Source: Adiantum capillus-veneris (taxonomy: Eukaryota; Streptophyta; Polypodiopsida; Polypodiales; Pteridaceae). Taken from it: a stretch of DNA of 64,000 bases. The notes below the pieces were generated by a model that was not told the origin of the DNA, made no database searches, and was given only the letters and a program-made list of their open reading frames with translations. This document shows, one piece after another, positions 33,576 to 44,512 of this stretch (the first letter of the stretch is position 1; the number at the start of each line of letters is the position of its first letter). The stretch is from positions 110,094,808 to 110,158,807 of the forward strand of contig CM043966.1 in assembly GCA_014529385.2 (NCBI GenBank), written 5' to 3'. The translations under genes were made by a program, and so were the position numbers.

Positions 33576-35464
33576 CTACTTTGAGGGCTTTGAGCAGAGT
33601 GCTCTCATATCATCATATAACTTTTGCAAGTTGCTAAAAGACTGTCCTCCTTGTTGGGTAGTCTTCTCAATAATGTGCATGATCTCTTGCGCTTTGCTAC
33701 TAGCTTTATGACCCTCTTCCCCCTGCAACAATGCTTTCACTCCAACCTCCACAAAGCTTCTGTCTAAGCCACCGGTCTCCGTGCACCTCAGCTCCAATCC
33801 TGCCCCCCACACATTGCAAAGGTAGTGACAGTTCAACCTCTGCTCCGCAAGGCGCGGGCAGCATAGAAGAGGAACACCCGCCCACAAGCTCTCCACTGTT
33901 GAATTCCAGCCACAATGAGATAAAAAGCCTCCAACCGCTTTGTGTGCTAGCACCCTTACTTGGGGAGCCCAGCTTATAATCATTCCTTTGCCCCTTGTCC
34001 GCTCAAGGAAGCCTTCCGGGAGCACTTGAGGCAGCTCTTCCATTGTAACTGCATCCTCTCTTATGACCCATAAGAAGGGACTCCCACTTGCCTCTAGCCC
34101 AACAGCAAGCTCTTGTATCTCCTCTACAGACAACTTTGCAAGACTACCGAATGCAACGTAGATGACGGACGACTCTGCTTGCAAGTTGAGCCATGATAGG
34201 CATTCGGTCTGGGCATTATCTTCCGTCTTCATCTGTGTGCGTAAGGGGCCGATCGCATAGCTGGAAATTCCGTGAGCTTCAAATGACTTAAATGCATCAG
34301 GCTCAAGCTCCAACAGGGAATTGATCAGAACTCTCTCGCTAGACTTCACACATGAAGCCACCTCCAGAAAGAATTGTACAAATTGATTTGATGAGTCCGC
34401 AAATCGCAGATCTTGCGGTACAAGCTCAGATGAGAATGGTGGAAGGCCTGGAATATGAGTTAGCATCAAAGGGGTCTTGCTCTTCCACTGGGTGGGGGAT
34501 CCTATCCACATTGCAAAAGATGACATCAGCTAGTGATAAAAACTAAATTCAATCGTCATGACATAAAATTCAGTCGACATGTTGCCTGGATAATATTCCT
34601 CGAAGGAGAACCTATGCAAATGACAAATGGATGACAGAAATTCATGGGCATTCGATATCTGATGACTTGCCTAAAGTCATGTAACATGTTTATGAATGCT
34701 ACAACTTTTATACAGCTTTCACAACAATAACTAAGTATGACGTGATTCAGCATGAGGAGCAACAGACCAATCAAAGACAAGCTCAATACCCTGGAATAGC
34801 CCAAGAAAGACAGAGCAAAATAGAAACCTTTCTCAGGGAAGATGCCATCAGAGTAGAGGACCTCAAGATTGAAGACCATAAGTAGTCCCATGGCATTGGA
34901 TGTCCATAATTCAATTCGAGGGATGCCGGCACGCTGGGTAACCTCAAGTGTCCAAGGGCTGAAGGAGTCGCCGATGAGGCATGTAGGTGGGTCACCCTGT
35001 TCTCGCAGCTCAACAATAAGATTAAACAAGTTCTCCTTCATGGAAGGGGTGACAGAGAAGTGTTTATCAATGTCGCCCGGTTCGAAGGCATCCTCGAGCA
35101 CATAGATGAAAATTTTACCTCTACCACCATCACCACCGCCGCTACCGCTACCATCAAAAGTAGGAGCTGAGTTGCCTACCTCAATGCCATCACTTACAAT
35201 GGTGGGACCTGTATTTTTTTCACAATGCTCGCCGGTGCAGCATGTGCTCGTCGTAGATAGAGTGTCTCCCCTTAGATCTGGGCTAGGGAGAACAAGACTA
35301 TTCCGCTCTTTGAGCCTGGCATAGGAGGAGGAGAAGTAGATGAAGCTTACCTTGAAGCCAAGGGCGGCGAGCGATTCCGAGAGGAGCATGGCCGGGACGA
35401 CATGGCCTTGCCCACTGGATGCAACGACCAAGGCGTGGGGGGTGGCATCAGAGCTGCTATCCAT
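33576..35464 (-). CDS. UDP-glycosyltransferase, family 1 (copy B)
   Basis: Two exons: 35464-34828 and 34501-33576, with the same splice sites and phase as copy A, giving about 520 residues (one codon shorter near FLEVAS). The GQGHVVP histidine is at residue 21. The PSPG box runs from WAPQ (390) to AEQ (433). The conserved FGS is intact (VIYVAFGSL), unlike copy A. The MDSSS start matches copy A; in-frame ATGs lie upstream (35572 and 35497), so a longer N-terminus is possible but unlike the family. The frame is fully open. Of the two UGTs this copy has the more canonical motifs. Confidence 0.92.
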
Positions 35465-35702
35465 AATATATAAATGGCCTTGTCGGGATGCTTGCATGGC
35501 GTGCTGTGTTTTGGTACAATGCTTTTCTGAATTTATAGAGCTACAAAAGACTAGCTCTGCCTTGCAGACCAAGAACGAGAGCCGGGTAGGAGCAGGTTAT
35601 GCGTCCCGACCTCATCGTTTACGTCACATAAGATTCAAAGCTTACCATATCGTGACGCCATTCTACTCATAGGCTATTCAAATTTGGTGTTTTCCACGTT
35701 TT
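35465..35702. promoter_or_regulatory. Upstream region of UGT copy B
   Basis: Presumed promoter. It matches copy A for about 80 bp, then keeps some phrases (GTTTACGTCACATAAG) but lacks A's repeated TATTCAAATTT stretch. The promoters of the two UGTs therefore differ. Confidence 0.4.
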
Positions 35703-37022
35703 GTAGTGTTGAAAAGTGGTTCCACTAAATTATTGGAACTAGTCCTGGGAGACCATGGGAGGATACAATGCGGTTACATGCAAAGATTTAAGTTAAAAAG
35801 CATACGATGCGGATACTTCTTTGACAGGTAAGATTGAGGCTACGTGAAACAACCCCTCGTTGCATTGTACAAGACCGCTTTAGGTCAACCAAGTAACTTT
35901 TCATCCATTGCAATTTACAAAGTGCATGAGAAATGCCAAGCTGATTGCAACTTACAGACCGTAATGCCCATTAATATCGTCACCACCTTATATGAACGCC
36001 GCCACTATCTCCTTTAAGCAAGAACATATTGTAAAACTAGTGAACAAAAAGCAATGGCAAATTGTAAAGATTAAAATGTATTACTAGCCCCGGATAACGA
36101 GCAATGGTATCATCTTATTTTGGAACGCAAAGGAATCCACTATTGTTGAGCTATAACAAAACAACATGAGTAGTTAAACTTATGCATTATGCAATAAGAA
36201 AAAGAGAAACAATATAGATCAAACAGTGTGAGTCGCTAAAAAATAGCCTACAAAACTAAGGTGGAGAGTTGACACTATGTCTCCCCAAAAATAATAAGGA
36301 ACAAAAGTTGTGCCCTGCCCCATAGACTCGTTCTGTCGACCAAGCAAACATATAGGCATGGAGGTTTAGAGGCAAATTACAAACCTTGAATTTTGCTTGT
36401 ATCGTTGGAACATACATTGCTGCCATATCCTTGAATGACTATCCCCATCTCTACTCCTACATGGAACCATATCTGCATGGCCCATCAACCTTGTATTGTC
36501 ACCATGTATAGGTTCTTGTCACCATGCAACGTCTCCTAATTGTCCTCCATTGAAAGTGAAAAGACCGATTGGTTGCAATGATTTATTTGTAACAATATCA
36601 CTTGTATTTGCTAGACTCATTCTCATGGTTGATTTATGGCTAGTTTAGGCCTTTGTAGGGGTTTTCAGAAATGATATTAAGATGTGACTAAAGGAAAGTA
36701 CAACAATAAATCCCCTTTTGAAGCTTTTGCTCGAGGCTATATTTTCTTGGATCTTGGAGCCGAAGGTCAAAATATGGTGGTTCAATTCCGTGGGAATTGG
36801 GTCTTTGAGAGAGCTTTGTGAGAGCGTCTCCTTAGGGGAAAAGCGGGCTTGTAAAGGCCTTTCTGAAGCAGCAAGTCGTGGGGAGGGAGACCCTACAAGG
36901 GCATACTAAAAAATATTACACATTGCAGCTTACCGCCCACCGAGTGGAGTCCGTCGATCAAACGAGGAATGTGGGCACGAGCAGGGTGTGCGGTCAAAAC
37001 TGCACTAAATGTAGTTGTTGTA
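35703..37022. repeat. 1.6-kb repeat unit R1, copy B
   Basis: Equivalent of 9590-11184 with about 275 bp missing near 36018. Contains the short ORF 36718-36909. Confidence 0.75.
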
Positions 37023-38780
37023 TTAGTTGAAAAGTAGTTCCACTAAATTATTGGAACTAGTCTTGGGAGACCCAGGGAGGATACGATGTTGTTACATGCA
37101 AAGATTTAAGCTGAAAAGCATACGATGTGGGTACTTCTTTGATAGGTAAGATTGAGGCTACATGGAGCAACCTCTTGTTGGATTGTACAAGACCGTTTTA
37201 GGCCAACCAAGTAAATTTTCATCCATTACAATTTACAAAATGCATGAAAAATGCCAAGCTGACTGCAACTTACAGACTGTAATGCTCATTAATACCGTCA
37301 CCGCCTTACATGAATGTCCCTACTATCTCCTTACTACGGCTTGGTAGTCGTTAGCTATCCTCGTTGTATAACATCTCTTTGCATCACCAAGTCCACAAAT
37401 ATACATGTTGTTGTGTCACCATGCAATGTCTTGTAATAACTATTGTCCATTGGAAGCAAAAAGACCGAATAGTAATGATTTATTTGCAATAATGTCACTT
37501 TAACTTGCTATACTCATTCCCATGGTTGATTTATGGCCAATTCAGGCCTTGACACGGGGTTTTGGCAATGATATTAAGATGTGACTAAAAGAAAGTACAA
37601 CAATAATAAGCAAGAACATATTGTAAAACTAGTGAACAAGAAGCCATGCAAATTGTAAAGATTGAAATGTACTAGGAGCCCGGATAACGAGCAATGGTAT
37701 CCTCTAACTTTGGAATGCAAAGGAATCCACTATTGTTGAGCTAGAACAAAACAACATGAGTAGTTAAACTTATGCATAAAATAAGCAAAAGAGAAACAAT
37801 ATAGATCAAATAGTGTGAGTCACTCAAAAATGGCATGCAAAAGTATAGTGGAGAGTTGACACTATGTCTCCCCAAAAATAATAAGGAACAAAAGTCGTGC
37901 CCTATCCCATATACTGATTCTATCGACCAAGCAAACACATAGGCATGGAGGTTTAGAAGCACATTACAAACCTTGAATTTTGCTTGTATCTCCATAACAT
38001 ACATTGCTGCCATATCCTTGAATGACTAACTCCATCTCTACTCCTACATGGAGCAGTATCATGGCCCCTTAACCTTGTATTGTTATCATATATAGGTTCT
38101 TGTCACCATGCAATGTCTCCTAAATGTCAGACATTGGAAGTGAAAACACCAATTGGTTGCATTGATTTATTTGTAACAATATCACTTGTATTTGCTAGAG
38201 TCATTCTCATGGTTGATTTATGGCTAGTTTAGGCCTTTGTAGGGGTTTCCGGCAATGATATTAAGATGTGACTGAAAAAAAGTACAACAATAAATCCCCT
38301 CTTGAAGCTTTTGCTCGAGGCTATATTTGCTTGGATCTTGGAGCCTACGGTCAAAAGATGGTGGTTCTATTTTGTTGGAGTTGGGTCTTTGAAAGATCTT
38401 TGTGAGAGCATCTCCTTAGGGGGAAAGGGGCCTTATAAAGGCCTTTTTGAAGCAGCATCTCGTGGGAAAGGGCCCCCTACAAGGACAGACTCCAAAATAT
38501 TACACATTGTAGCTTACCGCCCACAGGGTGGAGTTCGCCGATCGGACCAGGAATGTGGGCACCAACAGGGTGTGTCGTCGGAACTGCAGACACAAAGAGC
38601 CATCGGCATGGGCTTCGGGACATAGTCGATCATATTCAATTGGTCATTTGCAAACAATCAAACCCCATGACAAAATCTTTGACATGCGACCCACTAGGCA
38701 CCTAATTTGGAGGCCCCTTTTCCGCAAGAATAAGGCCTTGTCCCCATGTTCTCAGCAGACAAAATGATTTTTGTTTTCCT
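37023..38780. repeat. 1.6-kb repeat unit R2, copy B
   Basis: Equivalent of 11185-12720, with a fuller end: 38485-38735 repeats the GTAGCTTACC...GTGGAGT phrase seen at the end of R1. The complete unit end is preserved only here. Confidence 0.75.
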
Positions 38781-38823
38781 TTGCTTCACCCAAAAGGTGC
38801 CTTGAGCATTGAATGCTCTAAAG

Positions 38824-38854
<31 letters not shown>

Positions 38855-38860
38855 GCGCAC

Positions 38861-38900
<40 letters not shown>
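38824..38900. repeat. (AC)n microsatellite, copy B
   Basis: Long AC run with GC interruptions, expanded relative to 12741-12772. Confidence 0.9.
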
Positions 38901-38902
<2 letters not shown>

Positions 38903-39387
38903 CTCAATTTGAGGATCTGTAGAAGAAAATCCAGAGAGCAAGCTTGATTAAGAAAAAATCAATTGGGGCATTAAATCTTGAGATTTAACTCAAAATTGGC
39001 ATACATAGGCTCAAATAAAAGCTCTTGGGATGGGCTACGTACACACACCAATTGCAAGTGCCAATTTTGCTAAAGTGAGGAGTAGCTATTGATGCAAGAT
39101 GAGTGGAAGTAGGCTTGAATGCAATATGATAAACTAATGAACTCTATGCTAATTAGGCTTCCAATTAGCCAGTGAGTAGTGACCCAAGAGTCTTTAACTC
39201 AAGAACATGCTCATTCTAGCCAATGGAATACTTATTAGGCATGAGATATGCAATAGAAGGGTAGAAGAGAGAGGCTAAGGATTGAATTGGTGAGAGTAAA
39301 CCTAATGGATCTTGCTAATGATAATTAAGGTATTCTAATCACACTAACACACAAATGCATAGCAATAAACCTAGCTAGCATACCATA
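38901..39387. other. Non-coding stretch left of LTR-like block, copy B
   Basis: Matches 12773-13264. No gene is visible. Confidence 0.4.
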
Positions 39388-40635
39388 GCTCTAATACCAC
39401 TTGATGGGAATGGGACCGTGCTAGCTAAGGCGCATGATAGACAAACATTGTGCACACAAGTGAGTGTATTAGGCTAGATTGTTACTCAAGCAAATTAGGT
39501 TCCAAGATAGATTAACTTGGACTCATAAACACGACCTTGAGTAGTAGGCTAACCCATCACAAGCTCACCATAAACAAGAGACATGTGATGCAAACTTGGA
39601 ATGATTGTTTATTCATGAAAGGAGCTTTAAGTAGCTCTACAGCTTTAGACCTTTACCTGTGGGATAATTCCACCTTTTGTCTCATTCACTCACACTCTAG
39701 TGACTCTAGGACAAAACCCATACCTTACAATCCAAAAGCTACACGTGATAATTTATATCCACTCTCAATTGGTCACGTTGCCAGCAAGTCCAAACTGCAT
39801 AAACGTGAGGCACTTTGACATCAAGCATTAACTTATTTTGCAAGCTCCGTTGTGCAACCATGCCCTACAAAAGGGTGTGCTCGATAGAATTGAGCTGGCA
39901 TAATAGGATCCATGTGACCACGAAGGGGGTTCAACTATCCTCCCAAATAATTGATAACTGAGCCTCACATAACCACCACCTAATACACTGACAAAAGTGA
40001 TATGTAGGCATAAAAAGAAGAAGCAAAATAGCATAAAATTGGTGCAGTGATGAGGAGCGCTCCATTCCAACAATAGAAATGAGCCCCAAGCACATGCACC
40101 ACCTAAATACTCCACAAGGATGCTTCCTACCCAAACCTGTTTCCAGGCGGATAGACACCTAGGGGAGGTAGCTAGTTGTAAAATACAAGTATGATGGTGT
40201 AGTTATGATGAGCGCTCAAATCCAACAATAGAAATGATCTCCAAGCACTTGAACCACATAGAACCTCCACAAGAATGCTTCCTACCTTAACCGGCTTCCA
40301 GGTGGATAGACACCCAAGGGAGGTAACTATACCTGGATGTTTCTATAGGGGAAAAATGATGCAAAAAATTTACATGATAAAGCTCAAGCATAATAGCTCT
40401 AGTGAGGACACTAGATAGTGTGCCAAAAGGGGTGTATCAGAGTATGGACCATTGTTTATATAGGCCCTCCAGACTTGACGCCTCTTTGAAAATTTGAAGG
40501 CAATTTCGAGCCGGCCGGCCTACGAAGGGGGAATGCCGAGCAAATCAAATATCTTGATGTGCAAACAAGAACTCCCGGTTCAACAGGTTAATGTGAATTT
40601 GATGTTATTAACACTCCCATGGGGTGTTAATAACA
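39388..40635 (-). mobile_element. LTR-like block with PBS, copy B
   Basis: PBS at 39388-39399 (TGGTATTAGAGC on the minus strand) and candidate LTR 39402-40635, closely similar to 13279-14504, with the same terminal inverted repeat at 40603-40635. Confidence 0.55.
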
Positions 40636-41000
40636 TGAGTTATTACCACTTCACACTTTACGTAAAGACATGAATGAAATCCTTGCCCATCTCTCACGTG
40701 AACTCACTCTCTAAATAGTGGTTGTCTAAAGACTCATTTTCATTCTCCTCTATGATGAAACCCTTGTAAAGCTCTTTGTAGCCTATTAAAGATTTATTCA
40801 TATTAGAGGATTAGATTCCTCATTCAAAGCCCATTTTTCATCGGTTGAAGATCTTGCCCTATCCTTTGGTCCACACCTTTCATGGAAAGGGTTCTGCACT
40901 GGAATAGGCATCCTTGGACCAACAACCTTGGTTGCATGGCCATGGAATATTCCTTTGCCACGTGCCTTTAAGTCATCAAATCCCACAAGATGCACACAAA

Positions 41001-41281
41001 CACTACAACATAACCCAAAGTTATCGACGCCTTATATATCGACGCCCGTGCCTTTCCACGTCCATATCGACATTCTTACCATTCGTCGATATCTGCGTCG
41101 ATATACCTGTGGATATAAGTGTAGAAAGGTAAAGTTTTCCACGCGTATATCGACGGACATCTCGACGCAAAGAATTTGGGGCAAAACAAGCCGAACCCAC
41201 GCGAAGGGGCCATTTTCGCCCTCAACGCGTGCGTTCTCAGATCTTGGCCGAAACCTGCGTAGCAGGTATTATGCCACTCTT
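41001..41281. mobile_element. CACTA-type transposon terminus
   Basis: Begins CACTACAACATAACCC exactly where copies A and B part (A continues AACCTTGATCC). Within 200 bp the motif TATCGACG or its complement CGTCGATA recurs at least six times, as in the subterminal repeats of En/Spm (CACTA) elements. The site AAA fits a 3-bp target duplication. The other end and a transposase are not seen in the window, so the element is truncated, very long, or filled with other insertions. Confidence 0.6.
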
Positions 41282-41296
41282 CCCCCCCCCCCCCCA

Positions 41297-41337
<41 letters not shown>

Positions 41338-41491
41338 CATCGTGTGTGTGTGTGTGTGTAGGAAAGAGATAGAGATAGAGAGAGAGCGGTGTGTGTGTGT
41401 GTGTGTGTGTGTATGTACGAAAGAGAGAGATAGAGCGGTGTGTGTGTGTGTGTGTGTGTGTATGTAGGGGGGAGATAGATAGATAGATAGA
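41282..41491. repeat. Composite microsatellite cluster at LINE 3' end
   Basis: Poly-C, (CT)n, (GT)n, GATAGA, (GT)n, GA, (GT)n, then (GATA)n, directly next to the LINE 3' end. Confidence 0.9.
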
Positions 41492-44400
41492 TTTTATTAT
41501 CGTCCTCGGAGGTCAAATATGACCTATGGGACCAAAGTTACATGTGATGTAGTATGTGTATGGCTGATGAGTGACTCTCGATGCTCCAAAATTGTAGTGA
41601 TGAGAGTCGCAATGGAGAGCCCACATTTTGGCTGGGAGAGGAAAGTGTGTAGGTCTAAGTTATGGCTGAAAATGTGAGAGAAGCAAGTTCGGATGTGATC
41701 AAAAGCTGAGCACTCTAGTAGTGTGTGGTACTCAGACTCTCGAACTTGCAGTGAGCATAATGTGCACAATCGATTTGACTCTTCTCCATTGCCCCAACGC
41801 CCTATCTCGCATCGAAGGAAATGGGAGCTAAGCCGAATTGCTGCGATAGTGCGTATCGCGGACAAGGGAATAGGCTCAAGCATGTAAGTGTGAGTACGGT
41901 TTCCTCTCTCAGCGAAGAACATGGTTTTGTAGTTGGGGGCAATATAGGTTGTGTAATGTATGAAGCGTGACCCACCGGATTTCTCCCAAACCGTAATACA
42001 TTGGCGTTGTAGAAAAGCTTCATTCACTTGAGAGTCAATTGAAGCATCATGTAGCAAGTGTAATGCATCCCATCTCCCAAACCACTTCCTTATGTCTTGC
42101 ATCCATCCTGTGCTCAAGATCTTGCTTTTATGCGTCTTTTGAACTTTTTTGCTTGCTTCCCATGCAATTGTAGGAAGTCGATGTGAGGGGTTTTGACGCA
42201 TCTTTATCATGTACTCCACAACCTTTTCCATGCCCATAACCTCAATTGGAAGAGATCCCGACTCAAGAAGTAGGAGCATATATGGTGTTTGTGTCTTAAC
42301 TTGGAGAAAGTTTGTAAGAAAACGCTTTTGGACATTCTCAAACTCTTTCCAAGTAGACTTTGAGATGCTCTCGCCCCACACTTCAACTCCATAAAGAAGA
42401 ACCGGTGTCACCAATGCATCAAAAAGATACTTCTTGAGAACCCAACACTTGATGTTTCCCACATTACACATGTTTTCAAATGCATAATATGCTCTCTTTC
42501 CCGCTTCCAAACGACGCATAGCACATTCATGCCACTTGTGATTGGATGGAACCTCAAGGCCAAGGTACTTAAAGCTCTCAACAACTTCAAGTGTCTCGTT
42601 GTTGTACACAATGCATGGCTTCTCCTTATGGTTGGTTTTCACAAGCATAACCTTTGTTTTGGATTCATTTACAATCAGCCCACTATGCAAGCAAAAGTTC
42701 TCAAGGACAACCATAAGCTTTTGTGCATCTTCTAAAGTGTGTGCTAGAAGCACTACATCATCCGCATACAACAAAAGCATGATTACCGCATTGCAAATAG
42801 TGACCTCTTCAATGCCTTCTTCTTGCATAAAGTCAAGTACCATTTGTTCCAATTGATCGATGCATAGACCAAAGAGAGTTGGTGACAATGGACATCCTTG
42901 TTTAACCCCAATAGTGCTTACAAAAATTTCTGAAATTTCTCTTCCCATGCGCAATTGACAAATCACCTTCTCATAGATTCGAGAAACCGCAAGCATAAAC
43001 TCACTTGGCACTTGGAGTTCTTCCATCCTTCTCCACAAATTGTTACGTGGAATCATATCAAAGGCTTTCTTAAAGTCCACAAAACAACAATACAATCGCT
43101 TGCCTTTCAACCGACTTTCCTCCATGAGAACACAAAGAGTGACAAGATGATCAATGGTGCTATGGCATCGACGAAAACCCGCTTGTCCCTTTGCACGCTT
43201 GTCATTCTCTTCAGCCCAATCACTCAATTTCATCTCCATTATGCACCCAAACAACTTTGCCATAAGAGACCCAATCATTATAGTCCGGTAGTTGCTTACA
43301 TTCTTTACATCCCCTCCTTTATGCAAAGGCTTAACCCAATTAGTACTCCAATCATAAGGCATACCATGTTGAAGTGCAAGGTTGAACATATCACACATCC
43401 ACTCATGGGTAAAATCCCCCGTCCATTTGATCATCTCCGGCTTGATACCTTGAAGATCTCCCGCTTTGCGAGTGGCCAACTTTTCAAGCCCACCGCATAC
43501 ATCCTCAATAGTAAAAAAAAACGGCATACATGGGAGTGAACCATAAAATGGCATTTTTTCAGTATTTTCTTGCTCATATAATTGCCTACAATGTGTGTAC
43601 ATATCCACTAGACTCAAGTTACCAAAATTCTCAACCCGCTTGCCTCTCAAGTTTCTCCAAAATCTTCCACATGCATGTGCCTTTTCTTGGACTTGAAATT
43701 CTTGTTGCTTTACTTCCCATCTTCTTCTCTTCTTTTGAATCAATGCCTTGTATGTATGCAAATGACTTTGATAGTTGTCTTTGTCCATAGTTGCATCAAG
43801 CTTTATCAAGGACTTTCGAGCATCTTGACATTCTTTATCAAACCACCTTTTGCGTGATCTATCTTTGTTGATACCATGGAGATGCTTTATGGCAAAGCAT
43901 TCTTCCGCACAAGAACAAATAGCTTTCTTGAAAGCTTCCCATTTAGTTTCCAATGGTGCATCACATTGAAGCTTTGTCATCCATAATTTTTGCTCAACCA
44001 TTTCAATGTACATTGGTGCCCGTTTGAAATCCATACATAGTCATAACTTCTCTTTCCTTTGGCTGAGATTATCATGCTTAGTTGCTTCTCCACATGAAAG
44101 GTCAATACATAAGGTGCGATGGTCGGATTCCGGGGTCCATTGACCAAACATAAAACTCTTTATGCGATACATGATGGCTTCAGAGAGTAGCATATAGTCA
44201 ATCACACTATCCCCATTATGTCTCCTACATGTAAATCCATTGGTTCCACTCCACAAAGATACACCATTGGCAATGAGCATACCCGTGCTATTACACATGT
44301 GTAAAAGTAACTTTCCATAGTGATCCGGCTCTTTCTCATCCATTGAATTACGATCATATAAGTGAACTTCCTCCAACTCCCTTGAAATGTATGGCATATC

Positions 44401-44512
44401 AAATTGTTGAGTATCATGTTGCAATGTTTTTGTGCGAGCATTCATATTCCCAAATACAATAACATCACCTTCACCTTTGAAATAAGCAATGTCCTCTTCC
44501 AAATCAGAAAAT
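41492..44512 (-). mobile_element. 5'-truncated LINE (non-LTR retrotransposon)
   Basis: On the minus strand: the endonuclease C-terminal third (44512-44041), RT and zinc-finger region (44034-41524), a short 3' UTR and a tail running into GATA repeats. The 5' end lacks ORF1 and the first part of the endonuclease, and joins gag sequence of a chromovirus. Its last ~60 bp resemble 59792-59860, a second LINE tail. Confidence 0.85.
41524..44034 (-). CDS. LINE ORF2 reverse transcriptase, 836 aa
   Basis: Open throughout. RT motifs: WVKPLHKGGDVKNVSNYRTI (about 233-252), FVDFKKAFDMI (318-328), GVKQGCPLSPTLFG (376-389), and the catalytic YADD at 423-426. Near the C-terminus, CTLCSLQVRESEYHTLLEC is the zinc-binding motif of plant LINEs. 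The endonuclease part lies in a different frame, ending a few bases upstream (TGA then ATG), so a one-base frameshift separates them. Target-primed reverse transcription is the expected role. The long intact frame suggests recent insertion, though the truncated endonuclease makes it non-autonomous. Confidence 0.85.
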   Translation of the reverse strand: MDFKRAPMYIEMVEQKLWMTKLQCDAPLETKWEAFKKAICSCAEECFAIKHLHGINKDRSRKRWFDKECQDARKSLIKLDATMDKDNYQSHLHTYKALIQKKRRRWEVKQQEFQVQEKAHACGRFWRNLRGKRVENFGNLSLVDMYTHCRQLYEQENTEKMPFYGSLPCMPFFFTIEDVCGGLEKLATRKAGDLQGIKPEMIKWTGDFTHEWMCDMFNLALQHGMPYDWSTNWVKPLHKGGDVKNVSNYRTIMIGSLMAKLFGCIMEMKLSDWAEENDKRAKGQAGFRRCHSTIDHLVTLCVLMEESRLKGKRLYCCFVDFKKAFDMIPRNNLWRRMEELQVPSEFMLAVSRIYEKVICQLRMGREISEIFVSTIGVKQGCPLSPTLFGLCIDQLEQMVLDFMQEEGIEEVTICNAVIMLLLYADDVVLLAHTLEDAQKLMVVLENFCLHSGLIVNESKTKVMLVKTNHKEKPCIVYNNETLEVVESFKYLGLEVPSNHKWHECAMRRLEAGKRAYYAFENMCNVGNIKCWVLKKYLFDALVTPVLLYGVEVWGESISKSTWKEFENVQKRFLTNFLQVKTQTPYMLLLLESGSLPIEVMGMEKVVEYMIKMRQNPSHRLPTIAWEASKKVQKTHKSKILSTGWMQDIRKWFGRWDALHLLHDASIDSQVNEAFLQRQCITVWEKSGGSRFIHYTTYIAPNYKTMFFAERGNRTHTYMLEPIPLSAIRTIAAIRLSSHFLRCEIGRWGNGEESNRLCTLCSLQVRESEYHTLLECSAFDHIRTCFSHIFSHNLDLHTFLSQPKCGLSIATLITTILEHRESLISHTHTTSHVTLVP

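Larger units (their letters stand above)
28396..41000. repeat. Segmental duplication, copy B
   Basis: Collinear with 499-14870. Differences from A: the 2798-6047 equivalent is lost (junction at 30727), about 1.03 kb present at 31071-32100 that A lacks, 32314-32757 private, a ~275-bp loss near 36018, about 250 bp kept at 38485-38735, and a longer AC run. It ends at the CACTA-like insertion at 41001. Confidence 0.9.

Noticed and set aside
38694-38900. Minus-strand Cys-Val repeat ORF (also 12528-12773)
   Set aside because: Translation of the AC microsatellite.
40928-41516. Overlapping ORFs of 179 and 146 aa
   Set aside because: They run through CT/GT/GA microsatellites and the CACTA end; composition is purely repeat-driven.
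42955-43539. 194-aa plus-strand ORF
   Set aside because: Antisense to the LINE RT gene.
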